The notes beneath the pieces were generated by a model. It worked only from the letters and a program-made list of their open reading frames with translations, was not told the origin of the DNA and searched no databases. The translations under genes and the position numbers were made by a program. Of a DNA stretch of 25,618 bases, positions 1 through 6,830 are shown piece by piece; the first letter of the stretch is position 1, and each line of letters opens with the position of its first letter. Source of the DNA: CAYMUN01 sp964440265 (GTDB taxonomy: Bacteria > Patescibacteriota > Saccharimonadia > Saccharimonadales > UBA4665); the NCBI GenBank assembly GCA_964440265.1, contig CAYTRU010000012.1, positions 1 to 25,618 of the forward strand, read 5' to 3'.

Positions 1-743
1 ATATCGCTGCCGCAGAGCTGGCAATTGACGAGAAAAACAAAGAATTTATATCGATTGCCACCCATGAGCTACGAGCACCATTGACTGCTATTATCGGAAA
101 TATTGAGCTCTTTAAAGAGACTAATACAGCAAAACTCAATGAGAAAACAGCGCAGAAAATTGAGCAGGCTTACGCTGCCACGACACGCCTTCGAGATCTT
201 GTGAACGATATGCTTGATGTCGCGCGCCTAGAAAGTCGGGAAAATCAGCAACTGCCACTAGAGTCCTTGGATATTACACTAGTTATCAATGATGTTCTAG
301 ATGCTATGGCAGTGGTGGCTACTGATGCCAAGATTGACATTGCGTATGATGCTGCACATGCAAAAAATGTGGTAGCTGATAAGCAATTACTACGAATAAT
401 TATGAACAACTTCGTATCGAACGCCTTGAAGTATAGTCGCCCGTATGGCAAGGTGACCATATCACATACACTGCAAGGCGGGCACCTTGTGACTACCATT
501 GCCGACACTGGTCTGGGGATTCCCAAAGATCAACAGGCGCATATTTTCGAAAAGTTCTTCCGGGTCAAACTCGAGGATCGAGCCAACATTACTGGGACCG
601 GGCTTGGGATGTATATCGTCAGGCAATACATAGAACAGATGCATGGACATGTATCGTTTACGTCCGTTTATGGTAAAGGAACACAATTTTCCTTTAGCTT
701 GCCGCTGGCACATACTACCACGAGTTTTCAGGAGACCCATTAG
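1..743 (+). CDS. sensor histidine kinase, C-terminal part (5' end cut by window edge)
   Basis: Membrane-linked two-component sensor kinases autophosphorylate a histidine and pass the phosphate to a response regulator. The open frame enters from the window edge (codons in phase with base 3), so the N-terminal sensor is missing. The HisKA dimerisation helix contains the H-box FISIATHELRAPL, with the phospho-acceptor histidine codon at 63-65. The HATPase_c domain then shows the N box (RIIMNNFVSNALKYS), the G1 box (DTGLGIP), the F box (IFEKFFRV) and the G2 box (GTGLGMYIV). An internal TTG at 81 lies inside the H-box and cannot be the true start. All catalytic boxes are intact. No response regulator gene follows, so any partner must lie upstream or elsewhere. 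The gene is followed at once by a terminator. The family call is certain; the signal sensed cannot be told. Confidence 0.95.
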   Translation, partial: IAAAELAIDEKNKEFISIATHELRAPLTAIIGNIELFKETNTAKLNEKTAQKIEQAYAATTRLRDLVNDMLDVARLESRENQQLPLESLDITLVINDVLDAMAVVATDAKIDIAYDAAHAKNVVADKQLLRIIMNNFVSNALKYSRPYGKVTISHTLQGGHLVTTIADTGLGIPKDQQAHIFEKFFRVKLEDRANITGTGLGMYIVRQYIEQMHGHVSFTSVYGKGTQFSFSLPLAHTTTSFQETH

Positions 744-752
744 GGTCTTTTT
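733..752 (+). terminator. intrinsic terminator overlapping the histidine kinase stop codon
   Basis: A perfect 6-bp stem, AGACCC (733-738) with GGGTCT (743-748), closes a 4-base loop ATTA and is followed by TTTT. The stop codon TAG (741-743) lies across the loop and the 3' arm, so transcription would end within a few bases of translation. Confidence 0.65.
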
Positions 753-847
753 CATTTTAAGGCTTGGAAGGCGCTCGTAAGTTTTGAGCAGTAGATTAGC
801 CTTTTGGACTAGGTCTAATAGTAGCCAGGCTGTGGTGAGGTAGCTTT

Positions 848-856
848 TGTTATAAT
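848..856 (+). promoter_or_regulatory. extended -10 promoter for the two membrane-protein genes
   Basis: TGTTATAAT is a perfect extended -10 element (TG, one base, TATAAT). There is no convincing -35 hexamer at the usual distance, which is normal for extended -10 promoters. The expected start near 863 would leave a leader of about 100 bases before the ATG at 966, much longer than the leaders elsewhere in this window. I saw no clear hairpin or riboswitch in that leader. The rest of 753-965 shows nothing recognisable. Confidence 0.5.
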
Positions 857-965
857 AATTACGCCAGAGGTAAACTGACTTGATTTTTAAATTCCTTTAC
901 ATTTTATAGAATTACTAATATGCTACTGGTTAGATACTCATAATAAATAAATTACAAACATACTT

Positions 966-1892
966 ATGCAGCCAAATAGCGACCCCAATCAGCAAAGTGT
1001 ACCACCTCAGCCAGCGCCTATTACCCCTGAAAGCGCACAACCTCTACCTCAGCAAATCTATCAACCTAACCACAGGTCATATAATATGCCTACAGAAGCT
1101 CCAGATGGCTTTAAACAGACGGCACAGAAGATTTATATAGTCCTAGTATCCATTTTCTTGGTTATTGCGGGAGGTGATGGCTTATATGCCAATGCCAAGT
1201 ATAAAAGCTGGAACATATTTATAACTCCCTTTAACATATTGCTTATAGCGTTAGGCTTTGGACTAGTCTACTCGTATGTTATTAAAAGCCGTCCACCTGC
1301 CACTAACCAATCAGGCTCAAAGAAAGCCCTTATAATTGTTGGTAATGTAGTTCTTATACTAGTAGCGTTGCTGGTGTTAATTGGTGCATTAACTTCCAAA
1401 AATGCAAATCCTAGTGGCACAAATGCAGGTAGTAGTTCAGCTTCGCAATCCTCTGTGAATTATACTGACCCCCAATATGGTTTTAAGATTACTTTGCCTC
1501 CAGGCTGGACTGTATCTACCCCATCTTCAGGTGAAGCTGCAAGTTTTGCTGCGCCACAGGCAGGCTTAGGGATTAACATTAAGGTTCAACAATGGCAAGG
1601 TCAAAGTTTAGCATCTTATATTAGCTCTGGCGAGACAGCGGAAGCTCAGTCGTTTCAGAATTATAAACAGCTAGGACAAGACCAAGCAGAAGTTATAAAT
1701 GGTTTACCCGCTGACCTTATAACCTTTTCAGGTACGCCGCCAGGACAAAGCCTTAACCTTACAAACACTCAACTAATTTTAATAGACGAGTCAAAAAATC
1801 TAGTTTATGGAATTACTGGGGTGAGTTCAAGTTCTACATGGTCACAAAATCAGAGTAGTGTACAGAAGGCTTTGCTGAGTTTTCAGCCCTAG
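966..1892 (+). CDS. three-TM membrane protein with extracytoplasmic PsbP-like domain, function unknown
   Basis: I do not recognise a characterised family. The 308-residue product starts with a Pro/Gln-rich, probably disordered tail (residues 1-45). Three hydrophobic segments follow (about 56-75, 83-106 and 121-143), then a Ser/Asn/Gly-rich linker (144-165). The C-terminal domain (about 166-307) opens with YTDPQYGFKITLPPGW, a pattern typical of PsbP/DUF1795-like folds that occur on the outside of bacterial membranes. With three membrane passes and a cytoplasmic N terminus, the C-terminal domain would face outward. There is no clear Shine-Dalgarno sequence before the ATG. The next gene starts 13 bases downstream on the same strand, so the two are probably co-transcribed. 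Base composition is AT-rich compared with later genes. The coding call is strong; the function is unknown. Confidence 0.8.
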   Translation: MQPNSDPNQQSVPPQPAPITPESAQPLPQQIYQPNHRSYNMPTEAPDGFKQTAQKIYIVLVSIFLVIAGGDGLYANAKYKSWNIFITPFNILLIALGFGLVYSYVIKSRPPATNQSGSKKALIIVGNVVLILVALLVLIGALTSKNANPSGTNAGSSSASQSSVNYTDPQYGFKITLPPGWTVSTPSSGEAASFAAPQAGLGINIKVQQWQGQSLASYISSGETAEAQSFQNYKQLGQDQAEVINGLPADLITFSGTPPGQSLNLTNTQLILIDESKNLVYGITGVSSSSTWSQNQSSVQKALLSFQP

Positions 1893-1905
1893 ATAAAGTG
1901 CAAGT

Positions 1906-2799
1906 ATGCCACCCCGAGCAAACTCTCCGCTAATTGCTATGCCGGGAACTTTTACTCAGAGAGCATACAATAACCAGTTTAAAGGCTCCGGTAGAAATAT
2001 ATACCTGTCTTTCATAGTCTTCTCTTTAGCTACTTTTATTTTTGCTCCATTTTGTTGGTTTTTCATATGGCGTATGTTACGAAGAAAGTTAGTTGTAACA
2101 ACCGATGGCATAACAATCCACTATGCCTTTCACAAAAAGCGTTTAGGCTGGAATGAACTTGCAGGTTTTGGGTATGACGAACGTGATTTTATGAACGCAC
2201 CTATAGCTTATGGGGTTGATGGCAAGAAATATAGAATTAGCATGGCTTTTAAGTTGTGCCCTCAAAAGATTGGCTGGAGAACAAACTATATTGTAGACTC
2301 AGCAGATGTACTTAATCAGGCTACATTTTCAGAACTGCAAACTGCGCTCGCCATTAATAGAAATGATACTGTTTCAGTGCCGCAAACTACTGTAGCACTT
2401 TTGCAAAATGTCGCTGTACCCGTCAGCTCATTAAGCACTCCTGTTGCGCAACCAGATGCTTCGCAGCCAATTAGTGCAGCTAATCTTCAACACGTTATGC
2501 GAGGCGGCAAGATAAGCCAATCAAATTTGGCTGAAATTGTATATGAATGGCAAACAAGCAAAATAGTTAAACTTGGTGGCTCAATACTATATCTTTTTTG
2601 GACGGGAGTTATCGCAGGAGTTTATCATGTTGCAGGTTTAGTAGCCTGGGCAATACTTACCATTGCAATATTTATTGATTACAAGTGGTACAAACGCACT
2701 AAGTCTAACCTTGCTTGGTATATCTTACAGAGTTTAGTTGGAATTATTGTATTGGTATTAATTGGATTTGCAATAGCCGGACATTACTACGTACCGTAA
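1906..2799 (+). CDS. membrane protein with PH-like cytoplasmic domain, function unknown
   Basis: This is a 297-residue product with no family I can name firmly. A hydrophobic segment (about 31-57) is followed by a stretch (about 60-150) with the pattern RKLVVTTDGITIHYAF, then KRLGWNELAGFGYDE. That resembles bacterial PH-like (bPH) domains, where a conserved W begins a strand after a short membrane anchor. A Pro/Ser/Val-rich linker (about 155-190) precedes a short polar helix (AANLQHVMRGGKISQSNLAE) and two C-terminal membrane segments (about 225-256 and 269-292). It follows the upstream membrane-protein gene by 13 bases and shares its AT-rich composition, which suggests the pair works together at the membrane. 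The ATG at 1906 has no strong ribosome site; translational coupling is likely. The PH-like assignment is inference from pattern only. Confidence 0.78.
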   Translation: MPPRANSPLIAMPGTFTQRAYNNQFKGSGRNIYLSFIVFSLATFIFAPFCWFFIWRMLRRKLVVTTDGITIHYAFHKKRLGWNELAGFGYDERDFMNAPIAYGVDGKKYRISMAFKLCPQKIGWRTNYIVDSADVLNQATFSELQTALAINRNDTVSVPQTTVALLQNVAVPVSSLSTPVAQPDASQPISAANLQHVMRGGKISQSNLAEIVYEWQTSKIVKLGGSILYLFWTGVIAGVYHVAGLVAWAILTIAIFIDYKWYKRTKSNLAWYILQSLVGIIVLVLIGFAIAGHYYVP

Positions 2800-2834
2800 A
2801 GTCAAGACTCCTTAAAGAGTACAGTCAGTAATCC

Positions 2835-2872
2835 TAAAAAAACACTTATGGTTGTGTAGAAGTGCTCAAGAA
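2835..2872 (-). terminator. possible second terminator downstream of tRNA-Asn
   Basis: On the minus strand AGCACTT (2866-2860) can pair with AAGTGTT (2847-2841) around a 12-base loop, with one G-U pair, and the 3' arm runs into a stretch of T residues. It would act as a back-up to the stronger bidirectional terminator at 2914-2941. The AT-rich stem is weak. Confidence 0.35.
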
Positions 2873-2913
2873 TTACAAGTTGAAACTTAACCATGCCATC
2901 ATCATATCAAAAT

Positions 2914-2941
2914 AAAAAGACTTTACAGGAAGTCTTTTCTT
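2914..2941. terminator. bidirectional terminator between the membrane-protein pair and tRNA-Asn
   Basis: A perfect 9-bp inverted repeat, AAAAGACTT (2915-2923) and AAGTCTTTT (2930-2938), with a 6-base loop, has T runs on both strands. It lies about 115 bases after the plus-strand gene ending at 2799 and 14 bases after the 3' end of the minus-strand tRNA gene, so it can serve both convergent transcripts. Confidence 0.7.
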
Positions 2942-2954
2942 TAGTGCTTATGCT

Positions 2955-3029
2955 TGGCTCCGGGGACTGGATTCGAACCAGCGACCTAGTGGTTAACAGC
3001 CACCCGCTCTACCGCTGAGCTACCCCGGA
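2955..3029 (-). tRNA. tRNA-Asn (anticodon GTT), CCA encoded
   Basis: The minus-strand sequence folds as a full cloverleaf. The acceptor TCCGGGG pairs perfectly with CCCCGGA, and the D arm has GCTC/GAGC. The anticodon stem GGTGG/CCACT closes the loop CTGTTAA, giving anticodon GTT. The T arm GCTGG/CCAGT holds the loop TTCGAAT. The discriminator base is G and the terminal CCA is encoded in the DNA (plus-strand TGG at 2955-2957). The length of 75 with CCA is normal. A good promoter lies just upstream and a terminator just downstream, so it is probably a monocistronic unit. Confidence 0.97.
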
Positions 3030-3051
3030 ATAGTGTATTTGAACTCCGCGA

Positions 3052-3080
3052 ATTATAGCTTATCTGGCTGGCTCTCACAA
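3052..3080 (-). promoter_or_regulatory. promoter of tRNA-Asn
   Basis: On the minus strand TTGTGA (3080-3075), a 17-base spacer and a perfect TATAAT (3057-3052) form a standard housekeeping sigma promoter. The predicted start near 3045 is about 16 bases before the mature tRNA 5' end at 3029. Confidence 0.7.
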
Positions 3081-3117
3081 GGCGCCTGCTTTAACCTGTT
3101 TGTAAAGAATAGCTTTC

Positions 3118-4776
3118 CTAGCTGCCAATGGCGATCGTGGTGCCGCCGACTTTCTCAGCGAAGAAGCTGTCGTGGGAGATGTAGATGACGGCACCGTGGT
3201 AGCGGGCGAGGGCGTCTTCTAACTCTTCGATACTAGGGAGGTCGAGGTGATTGGTTGGTTCGTCGAGGATCAACAGTAGCGGCTCGCTGAGCAGCATGCG
3301 GATCAGTTGAAAGCGGGCTTTTTGACCGCCGCTGAGACGTGCAATCGGCGTGTCACCATCAGTGGCCGGATTGAAGAGATATTCACTGAGCAGTTGCTTG
3401 ACCATTTGGTCACTGACCGGGACGTCTTTGTCGAAATGCGATTGCTCGATGGCTTCGCGCAGTTTCATAGGTAGGTATTTAGCATCGATTTCTTGTTCGT
3501 AGAGCCCGATCTTTAGATCTTTTTCGACGGCGATAGTACCAGCAAAGACCTTAGCCGAGGTGGGCTCGCGGTGGGCTTGTGCCATGATGGCACCAACGAG
3601 TGTCGTCTTGCCGGCACCATTGCGTCCATGCAAGCGGATGCGTTCGCCTTCATGTAGCGACAGATTTATACCATGGAAGAGCGGTGTGTCGCCGTAGCCT
3701 AGGCTGAGGCCGCGGGCTTCAACGAGCAAACGAGACGAACGACTATCACTCGATTTCGTCGTCAACTGGATGTTTTTGGCTTTGTAATGCTGGTAGGCCG
3801 AGGCAAGCTTTGGGTTAAGGTCTTCGGCGCTGTCGCGGTCGATCCAGAAGGACGGTTTTTCAGCTACCGATAGTTTGGCGAGCTCGGCGGCGGCTTTTTG
3901 CTCCTGCGATTTAAAACGCTTGATAGTGCCCGGGTCGCGGGCTTTTTCTTTCATGCGGCGAAAGCGGATCACATCGGCCGTCAGGTTCTGGATGCGCCGT
4001 TGCACCAAATCGTACTCGTTGACTTGCGAGGTAATCTGGTTTTTATTGATATTCAGATACTGCTGGTAATTGCCCTTGAAACTATAGGCTTGGCCGTCAC
4101 GGATCTCGATGATCTTGTCGACGTGACGCAACACATCACGGTCGTGGGTGATGACCATGACGGCCTCATCGGTGGCCGTGAACCACTTGATAAAAGCTTG
4201 CTTGGCGACATAGTCCATATGGTTGGTCGGCTCGTCAATGAGCGCCAGGTGACCGCGGGCTCGCTGGACTTTGATGAGCTCCACCATTCGTTTCTGTCCA
4301 CCACTCAGTTCGGCTAATGGTGCCTCAAGCTTGGTTGGGTCGAGCTGGTAGTCCTGAAAAGCTTGAGTTAATTCGTCTTCGATCTGAAAATAGCCTAGGT
4401 GATTGAAACGCTCCAGAGCGTCGCTGTAGGTTTGCATTTTGCGGGTGTCGTCACCCATGTGTGCCGGGTAGGTTTGGAGAATGTGGTGTAGTTTGGCAAA
4501 TTCCGGTAGGTCACCCTGTATATAGTCTAAGACAGATTTCGTTTCGTGGCCGTGGTGCTCTTGGCGACTGGCGATTACCACGGTACTCTGCTTGATGCTG
4601 ACCTCGCCTTGAAAATCGTCGTCTTCACCGGTAATAATGTGCAGCAATGTAGACTTACCAGTTCCGTTCCGGCCGATGAGGCCAACTTTTTCGCCCGGCT
4701 GCACATCAAACTTCAGGTCCGTATAGAGGACCTTATCGCCAAAAGACTTTTCGGATATATCGAGGGAAAGCAGCAT
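3118..4776 (-). CDS. ABC-F family ATPase (ribosome-associated type)
   Basis: ABC-F proteins have two nucleotide-binding domains and no membrane part; most bind the ribosomal E site and rescue or protect translating ribosomes. The 552-residue product has Walker A 1 at 35-42 (GRNGTGKS), signature LSGGQKR at 157-163 and Walker B ALIDEPTNHMD at about 178-188. A long charged linker (about 240-345, the P-site tRNA interaction region in the family) is rich in Arg/Lys. Domain 2 has Walker A GRNGAGKT at 384-391, LSGGQKA from 481 and LLLILDEPTNHLD at about 500-512. Both sites keep the catalytic Glu and the following His-loop region. It lies 28 bases downstream of a ribbon-helix-helix gene and is probably co-transcribed with it. 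Whether it is housekeeping (EttA/Uup-like) or an antibiotic-resistance type cannot be decided here. Confidence 0.93.
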   Translation of the reverse strand: MLLSLDISEKSFGDKVLYTDLKFDVQPGEKVGLIGRNGTGKSTLLHIITGEDDDFQGEVSIKQSTVVIASRQEHHGHETKSVLDYIQGDLPEFAKLHHILQTYPAHMGDDTRKMQTYSDALERFNHLGYFQIEDELTQAFQDYQLDPTKLEAPLAELSGGQKRMVELIKVQRARGHLALIDEPTNHMDYVAKQAFIKWFTATDEAVMVITHDRDVLRHVDKIIEIRDGQAYSFKGNYQQYLNINKNQITSQVNEYDLVQRRIQNLTADVIRFRRMKEKARDPGTIKRFKSQEQKAAAELAKLSVAEKPSFWIDRDSAEDLNPKLASAYQHYKAKNIQLTTKSSDSRSSRLLVEARGLSLGYGDTPLFHGINLSLHEGERIRLHGRNGAGKTTLVGAIMAQAHREPTSAKVFAGTIAVEKDLKIGLYEQEIDAKYLPMKLREAIEQSHFDKDVPVSDQMVKQLLSEYLFNPATDGDTPIARLSGGQKARFQLIRMLLSEPLLLILDEPTNHLDLPSIEELEDALARYHGAVIYISHDSFFAEKVGGTTIAIGS

Positions 4777-4804
4777 AAGAGTTTATTAAGCGTACAGGTA
4801 GTAG

Positions 4805-5056
4805 CTACGCCTGTCCACCTCTTTGGATTTTATTGAATGTGGCTAGGGCTCGCCGGCGCTGTAAGATTTTGAAAGCCGTTTCCAGATCAGGCTCACCAGT
4901 CAAGAGTTTTGCCATGGAGAGATACTCCCGTAGTGCCTGACGAATAATTTCGCTGCGCTTCGTGTGCTGCTCGCTGGCGATGTTGTCTATTTGCTCGAGG
5001 AGACTAGGCTCAATCGTTAAAGTGATCTTGATGCCGGGAGGTTGATGGTGGCCCAT
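4805..5056 (-). CDS. ribbon-helix-helix (CopG-like) DNA-binding protein
   Basis: This is an 83-residue protein. Residues about 9-50 follow the RHH pattern: a short basic beta strand (IKITLTIEPSLLEQID), then helix A (NIASEQHTKRSEIIR) and helix B (QALREYLSM). It should bind DNA as a dimer through the paired strands. A 30-residue tail (ETAFKILQRRRALATF) is highly basic. The gene precedes the ABC-F gene by 28 bases on the same strand, so it likely regulates itself and that ATPase. A nested inverted repeat overlaps its predicted promoter. RHH proteins are often antitoxins, but no toxin-like gene is adjacent. The ATG at 5056 is chosen because the fold begins soon after it; the only purine-rich ribosome-site candidate (AAGGA) is about 16 bases upstream, which is too far to be convincing. 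Confidence 0.85.
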   Translation of the reverse strand: MGHHQPPGIKITLTIEPSLLEQIDNIASEQHTKRSEIIRQALREYLSMAKLLTGEPDLETAFKILQRRRALATFNKIQRGGQA

Positions 5057-5115
5057 GTTGCTACTGGGTGGTTCCTTGTTTACAGTGTTTATAAGGGGGT
5101 GTAAAATCGTCCATC

Positions 5116-5156
5116 TTTTGACACCAAAATACAGCTGATTTTACGTAAGGTCAAAA
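5116..5156. repeat. nested inverted repeat, candidate RHH operator
   Basis: The outer arms TTTTGAC (5116-5122) and GTCAAAA (5150-5156) are exact complements. The inner arms AAAAT (5126-5130) and ATTTT (5138-5142) surround a CAGCTG core at 5132-5137. Both are roughly centred near 5135 and cover the -35 and -10 of the predicted RHH promoter. This is the geometry expected for autoregulation. Confidence 0.45.
5126..5154 (-). promoter_or_regulatory. promoter of the RHH/ABC-F unit
   Basis: On the minus strand TTGACC (5154-5149), a 17-base spacer and TATTTT (5131-5126) fit a housekeeping promoter. The start would fall near 5119, giving a leader of about 60 bases to the RHH ATG. The whole element is covered by nested inverted repeats. 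Confidence 0.5.
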
Positions 5157-5213
5157 ACCATGTGCGTCAGTTTAAGATTAATCTAATAACTCGTCCAAAA
5201 AACGAGGGTGAGT

Positions 5214-5681
5214 TTAGCGGGCTGACTTCATCTCGGCTTGGGCGCGGCGGCTATCGTCGCGGGCTTTCAGCGTCTGGCGTTTATCGTACAGTTTTTTGCC
5301 GCGGCCCATCGAGATGCGCATCTTTATGAAACGTCCACCGGTCAGGATCTCTAGTGGTACGATGGTTTTGCCTTGCTGTTTGGCGGCCACCAGAGCGCTG
5401 ATCTCGCGGCGTTTCGCTAAGACTTTGCGGGCCCGGGTCTGATCTGATTCATCGATCGGTATGCCATTTGTGCCGGCAATCGTAGCGTTTATCAGCCACA
5501 ATTCATCATTTTTAACGGTAACATAGGCGCCCCGCAAATGTCCGTGCCCCATCCGCAGACTCTTCGTCTCGGCACCGGACAGCTGCAAACCCACCACCAA
5601 AGAATCGCCGAGCTCGTAATCATGCCGCGCTCGCCGATTGGAAATCGTCTTTTTAGGTTGCTTCGCTTTCTTCTTAGCCAT
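5214..5681 (-). CDS. smpB: SmpB, tmRNA-binding protein
   Basis: SmpB binds tmRNA and carries it to stalled ribosomes for trans-translation. The product has 155 residues, the usual family length. Recognisable blocks are the N-terminal ISNRRARHDYELGDSLVVGL, then LSGAETKSLRMGHGHLRGAYV (family pattern G-x-E-x-KSLR), RARKVLAKRREISAL, GKTIVPLEI and the C-terminal GRGKKLYDKRQTLKARD. The last forms the basic tail that enters the decoding path. A Lys/Arg-rich N-terminal lead (MAKKKAKQPKKT) is normal. The ssrA gene is not next to it in this window. The gene lies 33 bases after the glycosidase-like gene on the same strand. It also has a CATACT box ending 7 bases before its ATG, which suggests its own leaderless transcript. 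Confidence 0.97.
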   Translation of the reverse strand: MAKKKAKQPKKTISNRRARHDYELGDSLVVGLQLSGAETKSLRMGHGHLRGAYVTVKNDELWLINATIAGTNGIPIDESDQTRARKVLAKRREISALVAAKQQGKTIVPLEILTGGRFIKMRISMGRGKKLYDKRQTLKARDDSRRAQAEMKSAR

Positions 5682-5688
5682 AGGAGTT

Positions 5689-5694
5689 AGTATG
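5689..5694 (-). promoter_or_regulatory. -10 box for a leaderless smpB transcript
   Basis: On the minus strand CATACT is followed by exactly 7 bases (5688-5682) and then the smpB ATG, so transcription would start at or next to the start codon. No good -35 is seen. Its support comes mainly from the same layout in front of several other genes here. Confidence 0.35.
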
Positions 5695-5714
5695 CCCGAA
5701 AGTGGCCCGGGAAG

Positions 5715-6812
5715 CTACTGCTGTCCGCTGAATTCTTGCTGAGCGACATTCCAGAGGCTGGGGTCGTGGAGGACTTGTTTGCGGTAGTACCAGTATTCGG
5801 CTCCCCATAGGTCGATACTGCGCATGCCAGTGTCTTTTGCAAACTTAATGTTGGCCTGCAAACGCTCGGGGCTGATCGATTTGTTTTGTTCGGCAAGCGA
5901 GGTATGCTGGATGGCCTGACCGTGTGGAGGCCAAGCTTCGGCTTGCAGTTCGTGAATAACTGAGTCGCGCCCCGTCAGGATTTTCTCGGTGCCAGCCAAG
6001 AACGCGTAATACCATGACGGCAGCGGATACGTAAAGTAACGGTGTGTCAGCCCAGCGTCCCACACTCGGCGATACATCGACATGCCGATCACGCCACCCC
6101 GTGGTTCGCCAAGGGGCACTGCCGGCAAATTATCACTGCGCGACACGATAATCGGATGCTTGGAATCCAGCGAACTCACCAAGTTGAATTCGCTCACCAG
6201 CCGGCTACGGTCAAAGTTCTTGCAGGTGCCAAAATTCTTTAGGAAAAATTCATTTTCCAACTGATAACTTTCCAAACTGGGCGAGTTTTTATAGCGCTCG
6301 ATTACCTTTTGCATAAAGCTGGTTAGCTGCGGTTGCCAGGCACTAACCGGTTCATTTTCGGCCCACTTTGGCATATGACATTCCGGCCAGCGCGGTTGGC
6401 GGAGACCTATCGATAGGCTGATCTTGGCGTGCTTGGCCTCAGCTTTTTTAAACTGCCAATCTAGCTGACTGAAATCATACTGGCCAGGCGCCGGCTCCAT
6501 GTCGCTCCAGTAACTAACTAGACGAAATTGCCTTACGCCAATGCCCAACAAACCATCCATAGTCTCCTGAGGATTGATGCCTAAGCTGGTAGCATAGTCA
6601 GGGATAAAACTGACCCCCAAATGTAGCGGTTTACCAGCTTGACTGTGAATGTACCACTCGGCAATGCCGTACATGGTGCCCACGCTCAGAGCCACCACCA
6701 TAGCTATAATAGTAACCGTTTTATGCCACCAGTTTTTTTGCCAGTAGCGTAGCAGCCAACACCACAGGTGTTTTAACGGTCGGGCGATGTGCAATGGTGG
6801 ACGCTTTGACAT
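5715..6812 (-). CDS. membrane-anchored clan-A glycoside-hydrolase-like protein
   Basis: This is a 365-residue protein when started at the ATG at 6812. A longer frame reaching 7016 overlaps the divergent GT2 gene and its extra residues look like non-coding shadow, so I reject it. Residues 32-54 form a signal anchor after a basic, Trp-rich N terminus, placing the catalytic part outside the cell. The rest looks like a TIM barrel of the cellulase/GH5-GH39 kind: GVRQFRLVSYWSDMEPAPGQYDFSQLDW (early strands), then SYQLENEFF with N187-E188 as the likely acid/base. Next is VIHELQAEAWPP with E288 or E292 as the likely nucleophile, and SIDLWGAEYWYYR near the end. The substrate is unknown. Being divergent to a glycosyltransferase suggests a role in cell-surface glycan turnover (inference). 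Confidence 0.8.
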   Translation of the reverse strand: MSKRPPLHIARPLKHLWCWLLRYWQKNWWHKTVTIIAMVVALSVGTMYGIAEWYIHSQAGKPLHLGVSFIPDYATSLGINPQETMDGLLGIGVRQFRLVSYWSDMEPAPGQYDFSQLDWQFKKAEAKHAKISLSIGLRQPRWPECHMPKWAENEPVSAWQPQLTSFMQKVIERYKNSPSLESYQLENEFFLKNFGTCKNFDRSRLVSEFNLVSSLDSKHPIIVSRSDNLPAVPLGEPRGGVIGMSMYRRVWDAGLTHRYFTYPLPSWYYAFLAGTEKILTGRDSVIHELQAEAWPPHGQAIQHTSLAEQNKSISPERLQANIKFAKDTGMRSIDLWGAEYWYYRKQVLHDPSLWNVAQQEFSGQQ

Positions 6813-6817
6813 ATAAT
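6812..6817 (+). promoter_or_regulatory. -10 box of the GT2 gene, overlapping the divergent start codon
   Basis: A perfect TATAAT ends 13 bases before the GT2 ATG at 6831, so the transcript leader would be about 7 bases and too short for a ribosome site. Its first base is the first base of the start codon of the divergent glycosidase-like gene, so expression of the two may interfere. The -35 region is poor. Confidence 0.5.
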
Positions 6818-6830
6818 AAGCAGACGTTTC

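Noticed and set aside
1985..1994. Possible attachment-site copy of the tRNA-Asn 3' end (shared GGCTCCGG)
   Set aside because: Only 8 bases match, within a coding region and without an integrase gene nearby, so chance is the best explanation.
2800..2834. Hairpin ACTC/GAGT just after the PH-like gene as its terminator
   Set aside because: Only four pairs plus a mismatch and no T run follow; the 9-bp stem at 2914-2941 is far better.
3898..4317. 139-residue plus-strand open frame inside the ABC-F gene
   Set aside because: It is antisense to a strongly conserved ABC-F region with intact motifs, has no ribosome site and no recognisable domain, so it is a shadow of that gene.
4805..5056. RHH protein as an antitoxin of a toxin-antitoxin pair
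   Set aside because: No small toxin-like gene is next to it; the downstream partner is an ABC-F ATPase of normal size.
5057..5213. tmRNA (ssrA) gene near smpB
   Set aside because: The flanking gaps are too short and show no tRNA-Ala-like ends or tag frame.
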